Positions 44,350 through 53,525 of a DNA stretch of 64,000 bases are shown one piece after another; the stretch's first letter is position 1, and each line of letters opens with the position of its first letter. This DNA is from Salinicoccus luteus DSM 17002. Lineage in GTDB: Bacteria; Bacillota; Bacilli; Staphylococcales; Salinicoccaceae. The stretch is from positions 248,001 through 312,000 of the forward strand of contig NZ_JONV01000007.1 in the NCBI RefSeq assembly GCF_000712035.1, given 5' to 3'. The translations under genes and the position numbers were made by a program. The notes under the pieces were generated by a model. That model ran no database searches and was not told where the DNA came from. It worked only from the letters and a program-made list of their open reading frames with translations.

Positions 44350-44643
44350 CTACTGAAGGTTCAGGCGTCCCGCTTCAATGTGCGCCTCAATGATGGATTC
44401 GATATCCACCTTCCTGACTGCCCTCGCGGTTTCAGGATGCATGAAGCATCCGTCATACGCCGCTTCGAACACCAGACCAAGGCGCTGCAGATCATGGCAT
44501 GGCTCCAGCGATGACCAGAAAGGAAGCTCATCCGTTTCGATCTTGTTGTTGAGCACTACGAGCTCCACCGGATGGAGACGCTCGAGGAGGCGGGCCAACC
44601 ATTCCCGGCTGGTGAGGATCTCAGTATATGTCTCGACGAGCCC
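44350..44643 (-). pseudogene. In-frame continuation of the pRiA4b-ORF3-like gene after a TGA
   Basis: 97 codons directly follow the TGA at 44644-44646 in the same frame. They contain YTEILTSREWLARLLERLHP and later FMHPETARAVR, which resemble the domain at about residues 165-235 of the upstream protein itself (NEILTDPEVLQQMLSQIPP and MLHKEVMEAVRR). There is no start codon before a TTG in mid-domain. It is therefore a second copy of a helical domain that belonged to the same polypeptide before the stop arose. Confidence 0.6.
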
Positions 44644-46494
44644 TCATTTTTTGAGCTTCGAATATCCTCTATATTTCATGGCTCTGAGGCGGTCTTTGAT
44701 TTCCTCCATGGTCATGCTTTCATCGACCAGCCGCTTCATATCCACATCCTCCATGTACTTTTCGCTATGCAGGCGACCGGGATGCTTCGGACTCTCCTTG
44801 TCGAACAGCAATGCAAGCAATGGCTCGGCAATGCTGGGATGGATGGCCCATCGATCGAGAAGGCCCGCACCCGCCGGTACAACCAGCCGCCTGGCATGCA
44901 ACGTCTTCATGCCATCCTTCTTAGCAAGGATGTACTGGACCGCATCCCCTTCCTGGCCCAGAAGCCAGTCGACAAGCGTCAACACTTCCTCCTCATCCAT
45001 CTCCGCCACCACTCCGTGCAGCCTATGGGGATCTTCTGCGTACCCGACCATCGCATCGATGTAGTCGCCCGGTGCAGCTCCGCCCTCAAACAACGCCAGC
45101 GCGTATTCGTGCTCGGAAATCAAACCTTCAACACTCTCTTCAAGCCCCAAAGCCCCCGCATCAGACGCCCCAAGGGGCCCTTCTCCACTGAAAAGTGCAG
45201 CGAGCCTGCGGTTGATCGCCTGCTTCGGATAGCGCTGTCTATAGCCGTTGCTCCTGGCCCAGAGGAGCGTCTCCTCATACTCCGGATGGGATTCATCCTT
45301 CAATATGGCGAGCATCTCCTCAAGCCCGCCGACGCCACCGACGTCATCCATTACGACCGGCCCCCTGTACTTTTCGACACGCGGCAGTACCGGCTCCCCG
45401 AGCGTCATTGCCTCCAGCACCTTCACCTCATGGAGCCAGTCATCGCCATAGTCATACCAGTATCGTATGCTGTCCCCCTCACCGAGAACCGCCCCGACAT
45501 GCACCTCGCTCGCCAGGTATTCCTTGCGGCTGCCGTCTGTGCCGAACTCCATCCGTCCCTCCATATCAAATGAATGGACGAAGATTTCATGGTGATCATC
45601 GAGGAACTCGGCCATGTGGCTGTCATCCCAGCCCATCGCCGCCTGGATGATGAGATGCAGTTCATAGAAATTGAGGTCCATCGGGACGATGATTTCCCTC
45701 CATATCGGGGTTTTGGTGTGGAGCAGTGTGACTTTGAGGCGCATCGCATCATATCCGTCACCATTGTCCACCGGGCTGTGGGGGAGGGCATGAGCCTGGG
45801 CGGCACGCCTCACCGCCTCCATGACCTCCTTATGCAGCATGCCGACTTCTTCACTCACCGGCAGGATGACCCCCGTGAAGTGGAGTATGCGGAAGTCATT
45901 GAGTTTGACGCTGCACTCCGACCTGTTCACATATGACATGAGTGCATAATATTCCTTTGGAGGGATCTGGGAGAGCATCTGCTGCAGCACTTCCGGATCC
46001 GTCAGGATTTCATTCAGCTCCCTGATGTAGCCTTTCTTCGATGCCGCTTCGGAATCATGGCCGAGATTTCTGACCATCACTTCGAGAAACGCTTCAGGAT
46101 AGCCGTCCAATATCATCTTATGGTCCATCACCGCTGCGGTGCCGATCCATTCTTCCGCCTCCTGCGTAAGACGGGCGGTATCGGCTGGTGGCCCTCCCCT
46201 CTTCAGCATACGGGATAATACCGTCACCGCACGTGTATGGATCAGCCCCTTCCCGTCATGGTTGATGATGATGTGTGAACCGGTCAGGATGGGATGCTCA
46301 TCCGGTGCATACTCCACTTCAAAATAGCCATCCATCGGGTGCACACGCTTCAGCCTATCGATCAGATCCCGTTCCTTCCCGTTCAGCAGTGCAGCCAGTT
46401 CCGCCATCTGTTCTTCGTCCTTCACATAATCCGCCTGGATCCTTGCCATTTTCCTGTCTTCCATGAATCTGCGGTAGAATTTGTCGATATTCAT
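44644..46494 (-). CDS. pRiA4b ORF-3-like (TnpR-type) domain protein, probably truncated
   Basis: A 616-residue protein. The central part (about residues 225-425) is a plasmid pRiA4b ORF-3-like domain: PIWREIIVPMDLNFYELHLI, AMGWDDSHM and YWYDYGDDWLHEV. It is preceded by a helical domain with EILTDPEVL and followed by a helical region that ends in a SAP-like motif, RLRAMKYRGYSKLKK, cut by the TGA stop. The frame stays open for 97 more codons. Role of the family is unknown; some relatives are annotated as passengers of IS1096-like elements, but no such element is here. A paralogue lies at 58090. Start taken as ATG 46494; the upstream site is weak. Confidence 0.72.
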   Translation of the reverse strand: MNIDKFYRRFMEDRKMARIQADYVKDEEQMAELAALLNGKERDLIDRLKRVHPMDGYFEVEYAPDEHPILTGSHIIINHDGKGLIHTRAVTVLSRMLKRGGPPADTARLTQEAEEWIGTAAVMDHKMILDGYPEAFLEVMVRNLGHDSEAASKKGYIRELNEILTDPEVLQQMLSQIPPKEYYALMSYVNRSECSVKLNDFRILHFTGVILPVSEEVGMLHKEVMEAVRRAAQAHALPHSPVDNGDGYDAMRLKVTLLHTKTPIWREIIVPMDLNFYELHLIIQAAMGWDDSHMAEFLDDHHEIFVHSFDMEGRMEFGTDGSRKEYLASEVHVGAVLGEGDSIRYWYDYGDDWLHEVKVLEAMTLGEPVLPRVEKYRGPVVMDDVGGVGGLEEMLAILKDESHPEYEETLLWARSNGYRQRYPKQAINRRLAALFSGEGPLGASDAGALGLEESVEGLISEHEYALALFEGGAAPGDYIDAMVGYAEDPHRLHGVVAEMDEEEVLTLVDWLLGQEGDAVQYILAKKDGMKTLHARRLVVPAGAGLLDRWAIHPSIAEPLLALLFDKESPKHPGRLHSEKYMEDVDMKRLVDESMTMEEIKDRLRAMKYRGYSKLKK

Positions 46495-46791
46495 CAGATA
46501 TACCCCTATTCTCCCCGTCAACAGGGGATTTGCTTCAAAATTGGACGATTCCCTCCACCTGGGTTCCGAACCGCCAATTCCTTTAATCCAAGATTAATTC
46601 AGTATGACGAAAAATTAAAGTCATACCCAAAGATCGATGCAATCAGTGATTTTATGGTTACAGATTGGAAGGCAGTTGGAATAAATACTATCCACTTCTG
46701 CAAAAACGGTGACACTTTGGCAATATACATTGATTTTGGAATTTTTTTGAAGTACGTTGGAATCCAACAACCGATAAGGAGATGTATTTTG

Positions 46792-47369
46792 ATGCGTATA
46801 AGAAAAGTGTTCTTTGTCATGCTGAGCCTGCTCATATTCTCGTCCCTGTTTTTCGAGCCCGTAAAGACTTATGCCGCCACCAAAAGTTTCTCGAGCCCGC
46901 CCCAGACCATCAGCTACAGTGAGGAGAAGGCGCGTGCCCTCGACGAGAGCATCTATATCGACCTTGAAAACAGGACTGCCGGACTCGATCGTGAAAAGGC
47001 GCTGCAGGGCCATCCATTTACGGAGGAAGAACTGCAGATCGTTGAAGACAGCTCGCCGGCCTGAGTGATGAAGAAGTGCAGATGATGATCGAAGATGCAG
47101 CTCCAATCAATGAAGATGAAGTGACGACCATGGTCGCACCGGTAATCGTCTGGGGCGGTGTCGCCATTCTTGGGATATTTACGGGTGCCGCACTTTATTT
47201 CTCATCAAAATACATGACCCATGTGGAGAAGCAGAACCTGATCAACAGATGCTATGATATGGGCGGGACACCATCACTCGATAGCGGAGATGCAGGCGGC
47301 ATGGGCGGCGCACCCAAGAAGGCCTGGTGGAAGATATCCAATACGTATACATTCGAATGTGTAAAATAG
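46792..47369 (+). pseudogene. Secreted/membrane small protein gene with a frameshift
   Basis: ATG 46792 (AAGGAGATG upstream) opens a protein with a signal peptide (residues 6-29, ending near VKTYAA), then FTEEELQIVEDSS where the frame closes with TGA near 47062. In another frame the sequence continues without a gap: LSDEEVQMMIEDAA, a membrane helix (VAPVIVWGGVAILGIFTGAAL) described here in part, and a tail with two Cys ending FECVK. The two parts repeat the theme EEELQIVEDSS/DEEVQMMIEDAA, so one protein of about 190 residues is likely. A single-base indel, sequencing error or frameshifting could explain the break. Function unknown. Confidence 0.55.
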
Positions 47370-47386
47370 AGGAATGAAGAGGTGAT

Positions 47387-47482
47387 ATGATGGATCTGCT
47401 CGATATATTCATGTGGGTCATAATACTCGTCATCGTCGTAAGCATCGGCATGATGATCTATTCGACGGTAAAAGGAAAGTAA
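47387..47482 (+). CDS. Tiny single-helix membrane peptide (31 residues)
   Basis: ATG 47387 with GAAGAGGTGAT upstream encodes 31 residues: a short acidic N-terminus, one hydrophobic helix (IFMWVIILVIVVSIGMMIY, about 7-25) and a basic tail (STVKGK). It starts 18 nt after the secreted-protein gene and ends just before a hairpin, so it is probably in the same transcript. Could be an immunity, accessory or toxin-like peptide; nothing decides between these. Confidence 0.5.
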   Translation: MMDLLDIFMWVIILVIVVSIGMMIYSTVKGK

Positions 47483-47492
47483 ATATGATGAG

Positions 47493-47528
47493 GAAAGGGA
47501 GCAATACCATGATGGTATGCTCCCTTTC
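47493..47528 (+). terminator. Terminator after the tiny membrane peptide gene
   Basis: GAAAGGGAGCAATACC / GGTATGCTCCCTTTC stem, about 15 bp, with TCTCC following; also usable by the convergent MOSC gene. Confidence 0.65.
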
Positions 47529-47537
47529 TCCATTTAT

Positions 47538-48242
47538 TCACCTGTTCGGACCGAATACGCGCGGTTCACTGCTCCCCTCGCTGCCCTGCAGACGCTTGTT
47601 GAGCGTCTTTTTCCAGTTGTCGGCGAGATATTCACATGCACATAGGCTCTCCGCAAGACCGATGTTGCTGGTCTGATTGTACATCACTTCATTGCATGCC
47701 TCGATCGTCCACTCCGGGCACGGGTGTTCCATCCTTTCGAATGTATCCCCCGCCTGCACATGACCTTCCTTGAGCACCCTGAAGTACCATCCTGTACGCC
47801 CTGTCTTCTGGATTCTGAGGGCAAGATCGATGACCTTGTGGCGCCGGGCAGGCTTCCAGCATGGCCGTCTGGGCTGCGAAACCTGAACGATCGCTTCTCC
47901 AACCTTGAATGTATCGCCAATGCACACATTCGATTCATCCATGCCTGAAACCGCAAAGTTTTCCCCATTACCGCCGACCGGGATATCTGCATGAAGTTCG
48001 CGTTTCCATTCTTCATAATGTCTGACCGGGTAGACGAAGACCGCCTTCTCGGGGCCTCCATGATTCTTCTTGTCAGCGACCTCATCCCCTTCAAAGCCCG
48101 TTTTGGTTAGATATATCGGGCCTTCCGTGGGTTCCTTGAAGATGCCGCTCTCCCATGACTGATCCATCTTGTTCTCTGCATCGCTGCGTCCCACCTTTTT
48201 GACCTTCCCGGTGAACAGCCTATGAATTTTCCGATGTTCCAT
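47538..48242 (-). CDS. MOSC-domain protein (YiiM-like)
   Basis: A 234-residue protein with a MOSC domain: EGPIYLTKTGFEGDEVADKK near residue 40, GGPEKAVFVYP near residue 63, GENFAVSGMDE near residue 93 and SQPRRPCWKPARR with the conserved Cys near residue 124. The arrangement matches YiiM, a molybdenum-cofactor-related reductase of N-hydroxylated bases. ATG 48242 follows GGGGGAG; upstream in-frame codons reach into the remnant described next. Confidence 0.88.
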   Translation of the reverse strand: MEHRKIHRLFTGKVKKVGRSDAENKMDQSWESGIFKEPTEGPIYLTKTGFEGDEVADKKNHGGPEKAVFVYPVRHYEEWKRELHADIPVGGNGENFAVSGMDESNVCIGDTFKVGEAIVQVSQPRRPCWKPARRHKVIDLALRIQKTGRTGWYFRVLKEGHVQAGDTFERMEHPCPEWTIEACNEVMYNQTSNIGLAESLCACEYLADNWKKTLNKRLQGSEGSSEPRVFGPNR

Positions 48243-48267
48243 CTGACTCCCCCTCTGATAAATGAAA

Positions 48268-48315
48268 TTATATATCCATCCCATTCGCGTTGAACTCCGT
48301 CAGCGGATGGGACTT
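48268..48315 (-). pseudogene. 3' remnant of a third pRiA4b-ORF3-like gene
   Basis: On the minus strand 15 codons read KSHPLTEFNANGMDI and a stop, nearly the same as the C-terminus of the protein at 58090 (KSHPLTEFNMDGMEL, stop). The plus-strand stretch TTGAACTCCGTCAGCGGATG is shared exactly. A TGA lies immediately upstream, so only the tail remains. Confidence 0.6.
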
Positions 48316-48373
48316 TCAAGTTCATTACTACCCTTTCATAATAACACTTACTTCAATAATTCAAAGTCATGTT

Positions 48374-49780
48374 CTACCAATAGAAAAATAGTGAAAGTAT
48401 CGCTATGCCTGTCATGATCAGACTTGCACAAAGACCGATCAGGAATTGATCTTTGCTGCTCACCACTCCAGTTTGAAATGCGAGGTAAACAGTAGGAGTA
48501 TGGATGGGTAGGATGAGCATGCTCCCTATAATCACAAATACCAGCAGCGAAAGCTGCAAATCACCAACCCCAATCAGATCAGCATATGAAATTACTATAG
48601 GAAAAATAACAATTATTGCAGAGGAAGGAACGATAAAGAAAAATCTGAGTATGAAGATGATTAAAGAAAATAATATGACTTTGATTAGAATACTTGTGTC
48701 TTCAGGTATTGCAAGCATCAATACTCTGGCCATGGCATCAGCTGTTCCATTTTCAGCCAGCAATATCCCCAATGAAAAAGACGTACCGAGAAGCAGGAAA
48801 TTTTCCCAGTCGAAACCCCGAATCATTTCGCTGGTTACAAGATTCAGCTTGGGTAATGAAAAAACGACAATCAGCAGCAGGGGTGGAAGCAGTAATGGTA
48901 TGGTGTCCTGATCAAGCAGAATCCAGGATAGAATCATCATGGCAAAACCGATCAATACAGCCCAAAACTTTTTTGTATATCCTACCTCTATGGTTTCAAC
49001 CTTGTCATTTTTGCTCAAATCAGTTGAACCCCTGTCCTTCCCGGTATGTTTCAAATAAGCCAACATCATCATGATAATTAAAATCGAGCCTATCCATATG
49101 GGAGGAACAAGCAGCAGGAACCATTCCGTCCAGCCTATGTCCACAACGTCAAAGTCACTTAAAAGCTGTACAGTGAGTACTGAAAACCCTCCCCCTGTAA
49201 TCACTACCATCGTTCCTATCTGGTTTATCATACCTATGATGAACATGCTATATTTATGATATGTACTATCACGAGAGAAGCCATACAACCTATTCAGACT
49301 GTCGACTAGAGGCTGAAGCATTTTAAACCTCGCTATAGCCGAAGGAAGTATAATCGGCAACAGTAGAATGAGTATCGGCAACCCTATGATACTTTTGATT
49401 ATACTATCTTTGCTGAACTTCTTTATCGTACCGGCAATCGACTGGTCCACGCCCACTTTAACAAAAACTTTACTCAATATGGAAAGTGCGAATATAAAAT
49501 AGAGGGCTGAAGAAAGGAATCCTTGGAATGCCTCTTCAACTGTTTCCACAAGACCAAAGGCGATCATTAAAGCAAGTATGAGCAGACTTCCTGCCCCCAC
49601 AGGGAGGGGGGCCATTATCCATATATATACAGCCACCATCAATAACACCAATGTGAGTTGCTGCTCCTGTGTGAAAAAGGTCCTTCCCCCCGTATCAATA
49701 AATAATACGAGAGAAAGGACACCAACAATAATTATTAAAGGAACGATATTTTTTAAATGATTGGAGAAAACATCCTTCAT
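48374..49780 (-). CDS. DASS-type anion symporter (SLC13/divalent anion:Na+ family)
   Basis: A 468-residue protein with about 12 membrane helices. GMINQIGTMVVITGGGFSVL (about residues 185-205) and the C-terminal LPIHTPTVYLAFQTG (about residue 420) occupy the positions of the Na+/carboxylate-binding SNT-like motifs of DASS carriers. Members take up di- and tricarboxylates or sulfate. It starts four nt after the tctA stop, so it is the last gene of the tricarboxylate operon and provides a second uptake route or an exchanger for the same locus. Confidence 0.82.
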   Translation of the reverse strand: MKDVFSNHLKNIVPLIIIVGVLSLVLFIDTGGRTFFTQEQQLTLVLLMVAVYIWIMAPLPVGAGSLLILALMIAFGLVETVEEAFQGFLSSALYFIFALSILSKVFVKVGVDQSIAGTIKKFSKDSIIKSIIGLPILILLLPIILPSAIARFKMLQPLVDSLNRLYGFSRDSTYHKYSMFIIGMINQIGTMVVITGGGFSVLTVQLLSDFDVVDIGWTEWFLLLVPPIWIGSILIIMMMLAYLKHTGKDRGSTDLSKNDKVETIEVGYTKKFWAVLIGFAMMILSWILLDQDTIPLLLPPLLLIVVFSLPKLNLVTSEMIRGFDWENFLLLGTSFSLGILLAENGTADAMARVLMLAIPEDTSILIKVILFSLIIFILRFFFIVPSSAIIVIFPIVISYADLIGVGDLQLSLLVFVIIGSMLILPIHTPTVYLAFQTGVVSSKDQFLIGLCASLIMTGIAILSLFFYW

Positions 49781-49783
49781 AAC

Positions 49784-51268
49784 CTATGCCTTCTTTTTCC
49801 TTAATTTCAACAGCGGGAAGATAAAGGAAAGTACAGATAAAATAATCAGCGTCAATGAAATCGGACTTTCCAAAAATATCATAAAGTTTCCATTCGAAAT
49901 GGATAGGGACTGCCTGAACGACTGTTCCAGCATTCCCCCCAGTATGAATGCCAATATGAAAGGAGGCGCTGGAAAAGCGAACAGCCTCATCAGAAATCCA
50001 AGGACGCCAAACAGTACCAGCATATATAAATCGAATGTACTGAAACTGATAGCGTAGACACCAATCATACTGAACATAATAACCAAGGCGATCAGAAGCG
50101 GCCTAGGTATGTTCAGTATTTTGGATATGTACGGAATAAGGGGCAGGTTGAGCACGAGCAGAACAATGTTCCCCAGATACATACTCGCAATGATACCCCA
50201 GAAAATTTCGGGGCGTTCTACCATTAGCAATGGCCCCGGTTGTACACCCAATACTAGAAATGCACCAAGCAAGACGGCTGTTGTACCTGATCCTGGAATC
50301 CCCAAGCTGAGCAGGGGAACGAAAGCACCGCTTGTCGCAGCGTTATTCGCTGTCTCTGGGGCTGTCAGGCCTTTGACGGACCCTTTACCGAATTCTTCAG
50401 GTTTTTTGGCAATCTTCTTTTCCATGATGTATCCGATGAAAGATGCAATGGTTGCACCTGCACCCGGTAGTACACCAAGGAAGAATCCGACAAACGATTG
50501 CCGACTCATCGGCCCGCGCATATCTTTCAATTCTTCTTTTGTAATTTTAAGCGAACCGACATTTCGCTTATCACTTAATGAATCATCGTGTCTCGCTATG
50601 ATCAGTTTACCTACTTCTGCTATCGCAAACAGCCCAAGTGCGATGACAAGAAAATCTATCCCTTCAAACAAATTCGCATTTCCAAAGGTGAACCTCTGCG
50701 TCCCCGTCTGTGGGTCAATTCCTATAGTCACTGCCATAAACCCGACTACGGCAGATATCAAGGCCTTTGTAGTAGAACCTTCGGACAGACTGGCTATAGC
50801 TGTCAATCCCAGGAGCATCAGCCCAAAGTAGGCGGGTGGACCAAAGGATATTGCCACACTTGCCAATGCAGGTGCCATAATCATAAGTAGGACTACACTT
50901 ACTGTGCCGCCGGTAAAGGATGCGATGGCTGCAATTGCCAGGGCCTTACCCGCTTTTCCCTGCTGTGCCATCGGATAGCCATCGAAAGATGTCGCTACCG
51001 TTCCTGAGATTCCAGGGGCATTCAGCAGAATCGAAGATGTGGACCCGCCAAATACTGCACCATAGTAAACCCCAGCCATCATGATGAGACCAGTGGAGGG
51101 ATCCATACCGAATGTAATCGGAATCATTACTGCAATTGCACTGATCGGCCCCAATCCAGGTAGCATTCCGATGAATGTCCCGACCAATACACCAATCATG
51201 ACAAACATGATTCCTTCCAAGCTGAAAGCTGTTTGGAAACCGGTCATAATTCCTTCTATTGAACCCAT
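49784..51268 (-). CDS. tctA: Tripartite tricarboxylate transporter, large permease TctA
   Basis: A 494-residue membrane protein with about 12 helices and the TctA hallmarks: GMLPGLGPISAIAVMIPITF (about residues 33-52), YGAVFGGSTSSILLNAPG (about 68-85) and the second-repeat copy LPGAGATIASFIGY. It forms the Na+/H+-driven channel fed by the TctC binding protein. Lies 11 nt after tctB. Confidence 0.95.
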   Translation of the reverse strand: MGSIEGIMTGFQTAFSLEGIMFVMIGVLVGTFIGMLPGLGPISAIAVMIPITFGMDPSTGLIMMAGVYYGAVFGGSTSSILLNAPGISGTVATSFDGYPMAQQGKAGKALAIAAIASFTGGTVSVVLLMIMAPALASVAISFGPPAYFGLMLLGLTAIASLSEGSTTKALISAVVGFMAVTIGIDPQTGTQRFTFGNANLFEGIDFLVIALGLFAIAEVGKLIIARHDDSLSDKRNVGSLKITKEELKDMRGPMSRQSFVGFFLGVLPGAGATIASFIGYIMEKKIAKKPEEFGKGSVKGLTAPETANNAATSGAFVPLLSLGIPGSGTTAVLLGAFLVLGVQPGPLLMVERPEIFWGIIASMYLGNIVLLVLNLPLIPYISKILNIPRPLLIALVIMFSMIGVYAISFSTFDLYMLVLFGVLGFLMRLFAFPAPPFILAFILGGMLEQSFRQSLSISNGNFMIFLESPISLTLIILSVLSFIFPLLKLRKKKA

Positions 51269-51279
51269 TCAACCCCTCC

Positions 51280-51738
51280 TTAAAATGGCAATATTCCTTG
51301 TGGTAATTCTATGCGTAGAAATTGCGTAAACAACATGTACAGTACTACTGGAAAAACTATGGATACTATCGCATTCGTAATGAACTTCTTATATCCAAGA
51401 AACCAGGAGCAGAAGAATACGAACAGCGCCGTTACTGCGACAAAACCGAGTATCTCCAGTAAAAAGATATATAGCAGTATCATTCCTGTGACTGCAAGCA
51501 ATGTGATGATTTCCTTTTTGGGAATATTGCGCCGCTCCCTCTGTTCCTCCGTCTCAGAATCTTTGATGAAAAAGAGTACTATGGAAAGGAAGACCAGAAG
51601 CCACCCAAGGCCTTTCGGTACCATATCCGCGTCAATTTCTGTATATGTATACGCAGGCAGATTATATGTCATAACTAAATAAAATGCCGCTAATGCAAGT
51701 AATATAAGACTAATTTTCCTATTCATTGTTCTCAGCAT
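51280..51738 (-). CDS. tctB: Tripartite tricarboxylate transporter, small permease TctB
   Basis: A 152-residue protein with four membrane helices and the short first-loop pattern YTYTEIDADMVPKGLGWLLV typical of TctB. Small membrane subunit partner of TctA. ATG 51738 follows GAGGTGG; an internal ATG at 51726 is possible. Confidence 0.9.
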   Translation of the reverse strand: MLRTMNRKISLILLALAAFYLVMTYNLPAYTYTEIDADMVPKGLGWLLVFLSIVLFFIKDSETEEQRERRNIPKKEIITLLAVTGMILLYIFLLEILGFVAVTALFVFFCSWFLGYKKFITNAIVSIVFPVVLYMLFTQFLRIELPQGILPF

Positions 51739-51814
51739 TCAGACACCACCTCTAATTTAAATCCCTCTATGGGTCATTAGTGAATTAAGCTGGGCTTAAC
51801 CCAGCTTAATATCC

Positions 51815-52873
51815 TTACTCAGATTGACCGAGGCCCAACTCATCAAGGATGCTTTGAAATTCTTCATTTTGTGCATCCAGATATTCCTGGTATTCTTCAG
51901 GTGCCATGTACATTTCATTCCACCCGAATTGGGCTCTTACATCTGCGAAACCTTCAGAGTTGCTCAATTCCTCGAATTTTTCCACGTAGTAGTCAACTGC
52001 TGCCTGATCCATATCCGGTGGTCCAAAGAAACCTCTCCAGTTGACCAGTTCAGCATCAATCCCCTGCTCTTTTACTGTTGGGAATTGTCCGAGCGTCTCG
52101 CCCTCCAGCCTCTCTTCAGAAGTGACACCGAGCACTCTCATATTACCCGCACGTGCCTGCTCTGCAGTTTCTGCTATACCAGTTGAGAAAACATCCGCAC
52201 TGCCATTCAGAATCTGCGTTACACCTTCACCGTCCTGGGCAGAGACATACTTGATCTGGGTAATATCCACTCCGGCCGCTTTAGCCACATATGCGAACGC
52301 AATATGGTCCATACTGCCTGGGGAAGATGTACCCACTACGGTTACGCTGGCCGGGTCTTCTTTCATATCTTCAAATAGTTCGTTGAGATCATTCCATTCT
52401 GCGTCCTCTGCTACTGCAAAAGCTGGATAGTCAGCAATCATGTTCGCAATTGGTGTGAAATCTTCGTAGTTGTATTCCGATTGGCCATTCAACGGCACCA
52501 ACAGGAATGGTGGAGATGTTACGAAGAGATGATGGTTGCTGCCTGCTTGGTCTGCTATGTACGACCAACCTACAGCGCCGCCACCACCGACTTTGTTGGT
52601 GACACCCATATCCTCTTCAATGATGCCTTCTTCACTGAATGTCTGCATCGCCATTCTGGCAGTAGTGTCATACCCACCGCCTGCACCTGCTGGCGCTACG
52701 ATTTCGATGGGCTCAGAAGGTTCCCAGCTTTCAGCCGACTCCTCTCCTCCGCTACCTTCACCAGAATCAGCGGATTCGCCCTCAGCTGATTCTTCCGAGC
52801 CACCTTCACCCGAACAAGCAACAGCAAATAACGCAACAACAGCAAGTAACAATAAACTTAAAAACTTCTTCAT
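51815..52873 (-). CDS. tctC: Tripartite tricarboxylate transporter, binding lipoprotein TctC
   Basis: A 352-residue extracytoplasmic receptor of the TctC/Bug family. The signal peptide ends in the lipobox FAVAC (Cys20), then an acidic Ser/Gly/Glu linker (22-48), then the Bug domain: EIVAPAGAGGGYDTTAR (about residue 57) and a ligand-binding loop near GTSSPGSMDHIAFAYVAK. It delivers a carboxylate to TctAB. Follows the RraA gene by 37 nt with AAGGGGG before the ATG. Confidence 0.94.
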   Translation of the reverse strand: MKKFLSLLLLAVVALFAVACSGEGGSEESAEGESADSGEGSGGEESAESWEPSEPIEIVAPAGAGGGYDTTARMAMQTFSEEGIIEEDMGVTNKVGGGGAVGWSYIADQAGSNHHLFVTSPPFLLVPLNGQSEYNYEDFTPIANMIADYPAFAVAEDAEWNDLNELFEDMKEDPASVTVVGTSSPGSMDHIAFAYVAKAAGVDITQIKYVSAQDGEGVTQILNGSADVFSTGIAETAEQARAGNMRVLGVTSEERLEGETLGQFPTVKEQGIDAELVNWRGFFGPPDMDQAAVDYYVEKFEELSNSEGFADVRAQFGWNEMYMAPEEYQEYLDAQNEEFQSILDELGLGQSE

Positions 52874-52910
52874 GCTAATTTCCCCCTTGAATTAATGGAT
52901 TTTCTATATT

Positions 52911-53525
52911 TTAACTCGTCATCGAGTCTATATAGCGATGGATTTCTTCGATACTGTTTCCAACTCTTTCATCGCGCGCTTCATCTTTTTCTATTTTTTG
53001 CTTCGCTTTTTCCAAAACTGTTTCCGCTTCTTCTTTCGGAACAACGACAACACCATCTGCATCACCGAGTACTATATCGCCATCTTTTACAGACACACCT
53101 CCGCAACTGATTGGGCGGTTCAATATACCGGGGGCCGCCTTGAATCCGGCATCACATGTAGTTCCTATTGCAAAGACTGGGTAGTCTAATGCTTGTATGC
53201 CTTCAATATCCCTGATGACACCGTCTACGATGATACCTTGTATCCCCAAAGTCCTGGCCATGCCGACTACGAAATCTCCAGCAATCGCCCTTCTGGTATC
53301 CCCCTCAGCATCCACGACAATGACATCATTTTCATTTGCTTCCTTCAGGGCTTTCAGAAAATCCTTATTCTGTCCCTTGGTTATCTTGACTGTAAAAGCT
53401 CTTCCTGCAACTTTCTGTGATGTTAAAGGCTTTATGCGATAGTCCATTGTAGTGTGCCCTTTCAAAGCATCCGAAGCGCTCGTTGTAGGGATTTTTGAGA
53501 ATTCATCGACTAGTCTATCCGTCAT
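52911..53525 (-). CDS. RraA-like aldolase/decarboxylase (HMG/CHA aldolase family)
   Basis: A 204-residue protein of the RraA/HMG-CHA aldolase group. The active-site segment IIVDGVIRDIEGI (GxxRD, about residues 98-110) keeps the Arg and Asp that bind pyruvate and the metal in the aldolases; RNase-E inhibitors of the family lack a function here because the catalytic residues are retained. Family members cleave 4-hydroxy-4-methyl- or 4-carboxy-4-hydroxy-2-oxoadipate-type acids or decarboxylate oxaloacetate. Its start overlaps the LysR gene end by 11 nt. Placed with aconitase and tricarboxylate transporters, so it probably splits or decarboxylates the product of the imported acid. Confidence 0.87.
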   Translation of the reverse strand: MTDRLVDEFSKIPTTSASDALKGHTTMDYRIKPLTSQKVAGRAFTVKITKGQNKDFLKALKEANENDVIVVDAEGDTRRAIAGDFVVGMARTLGIQGIIVDGVIRDIEGIQALDYPVFAIGTTCDAGFKAAPGILNRPISCGGVSVKDGDIVLGDADGVVVVPKEEAETVLEKAKQKIEKDEARDERVGNSIEEIHRYIDSMTS

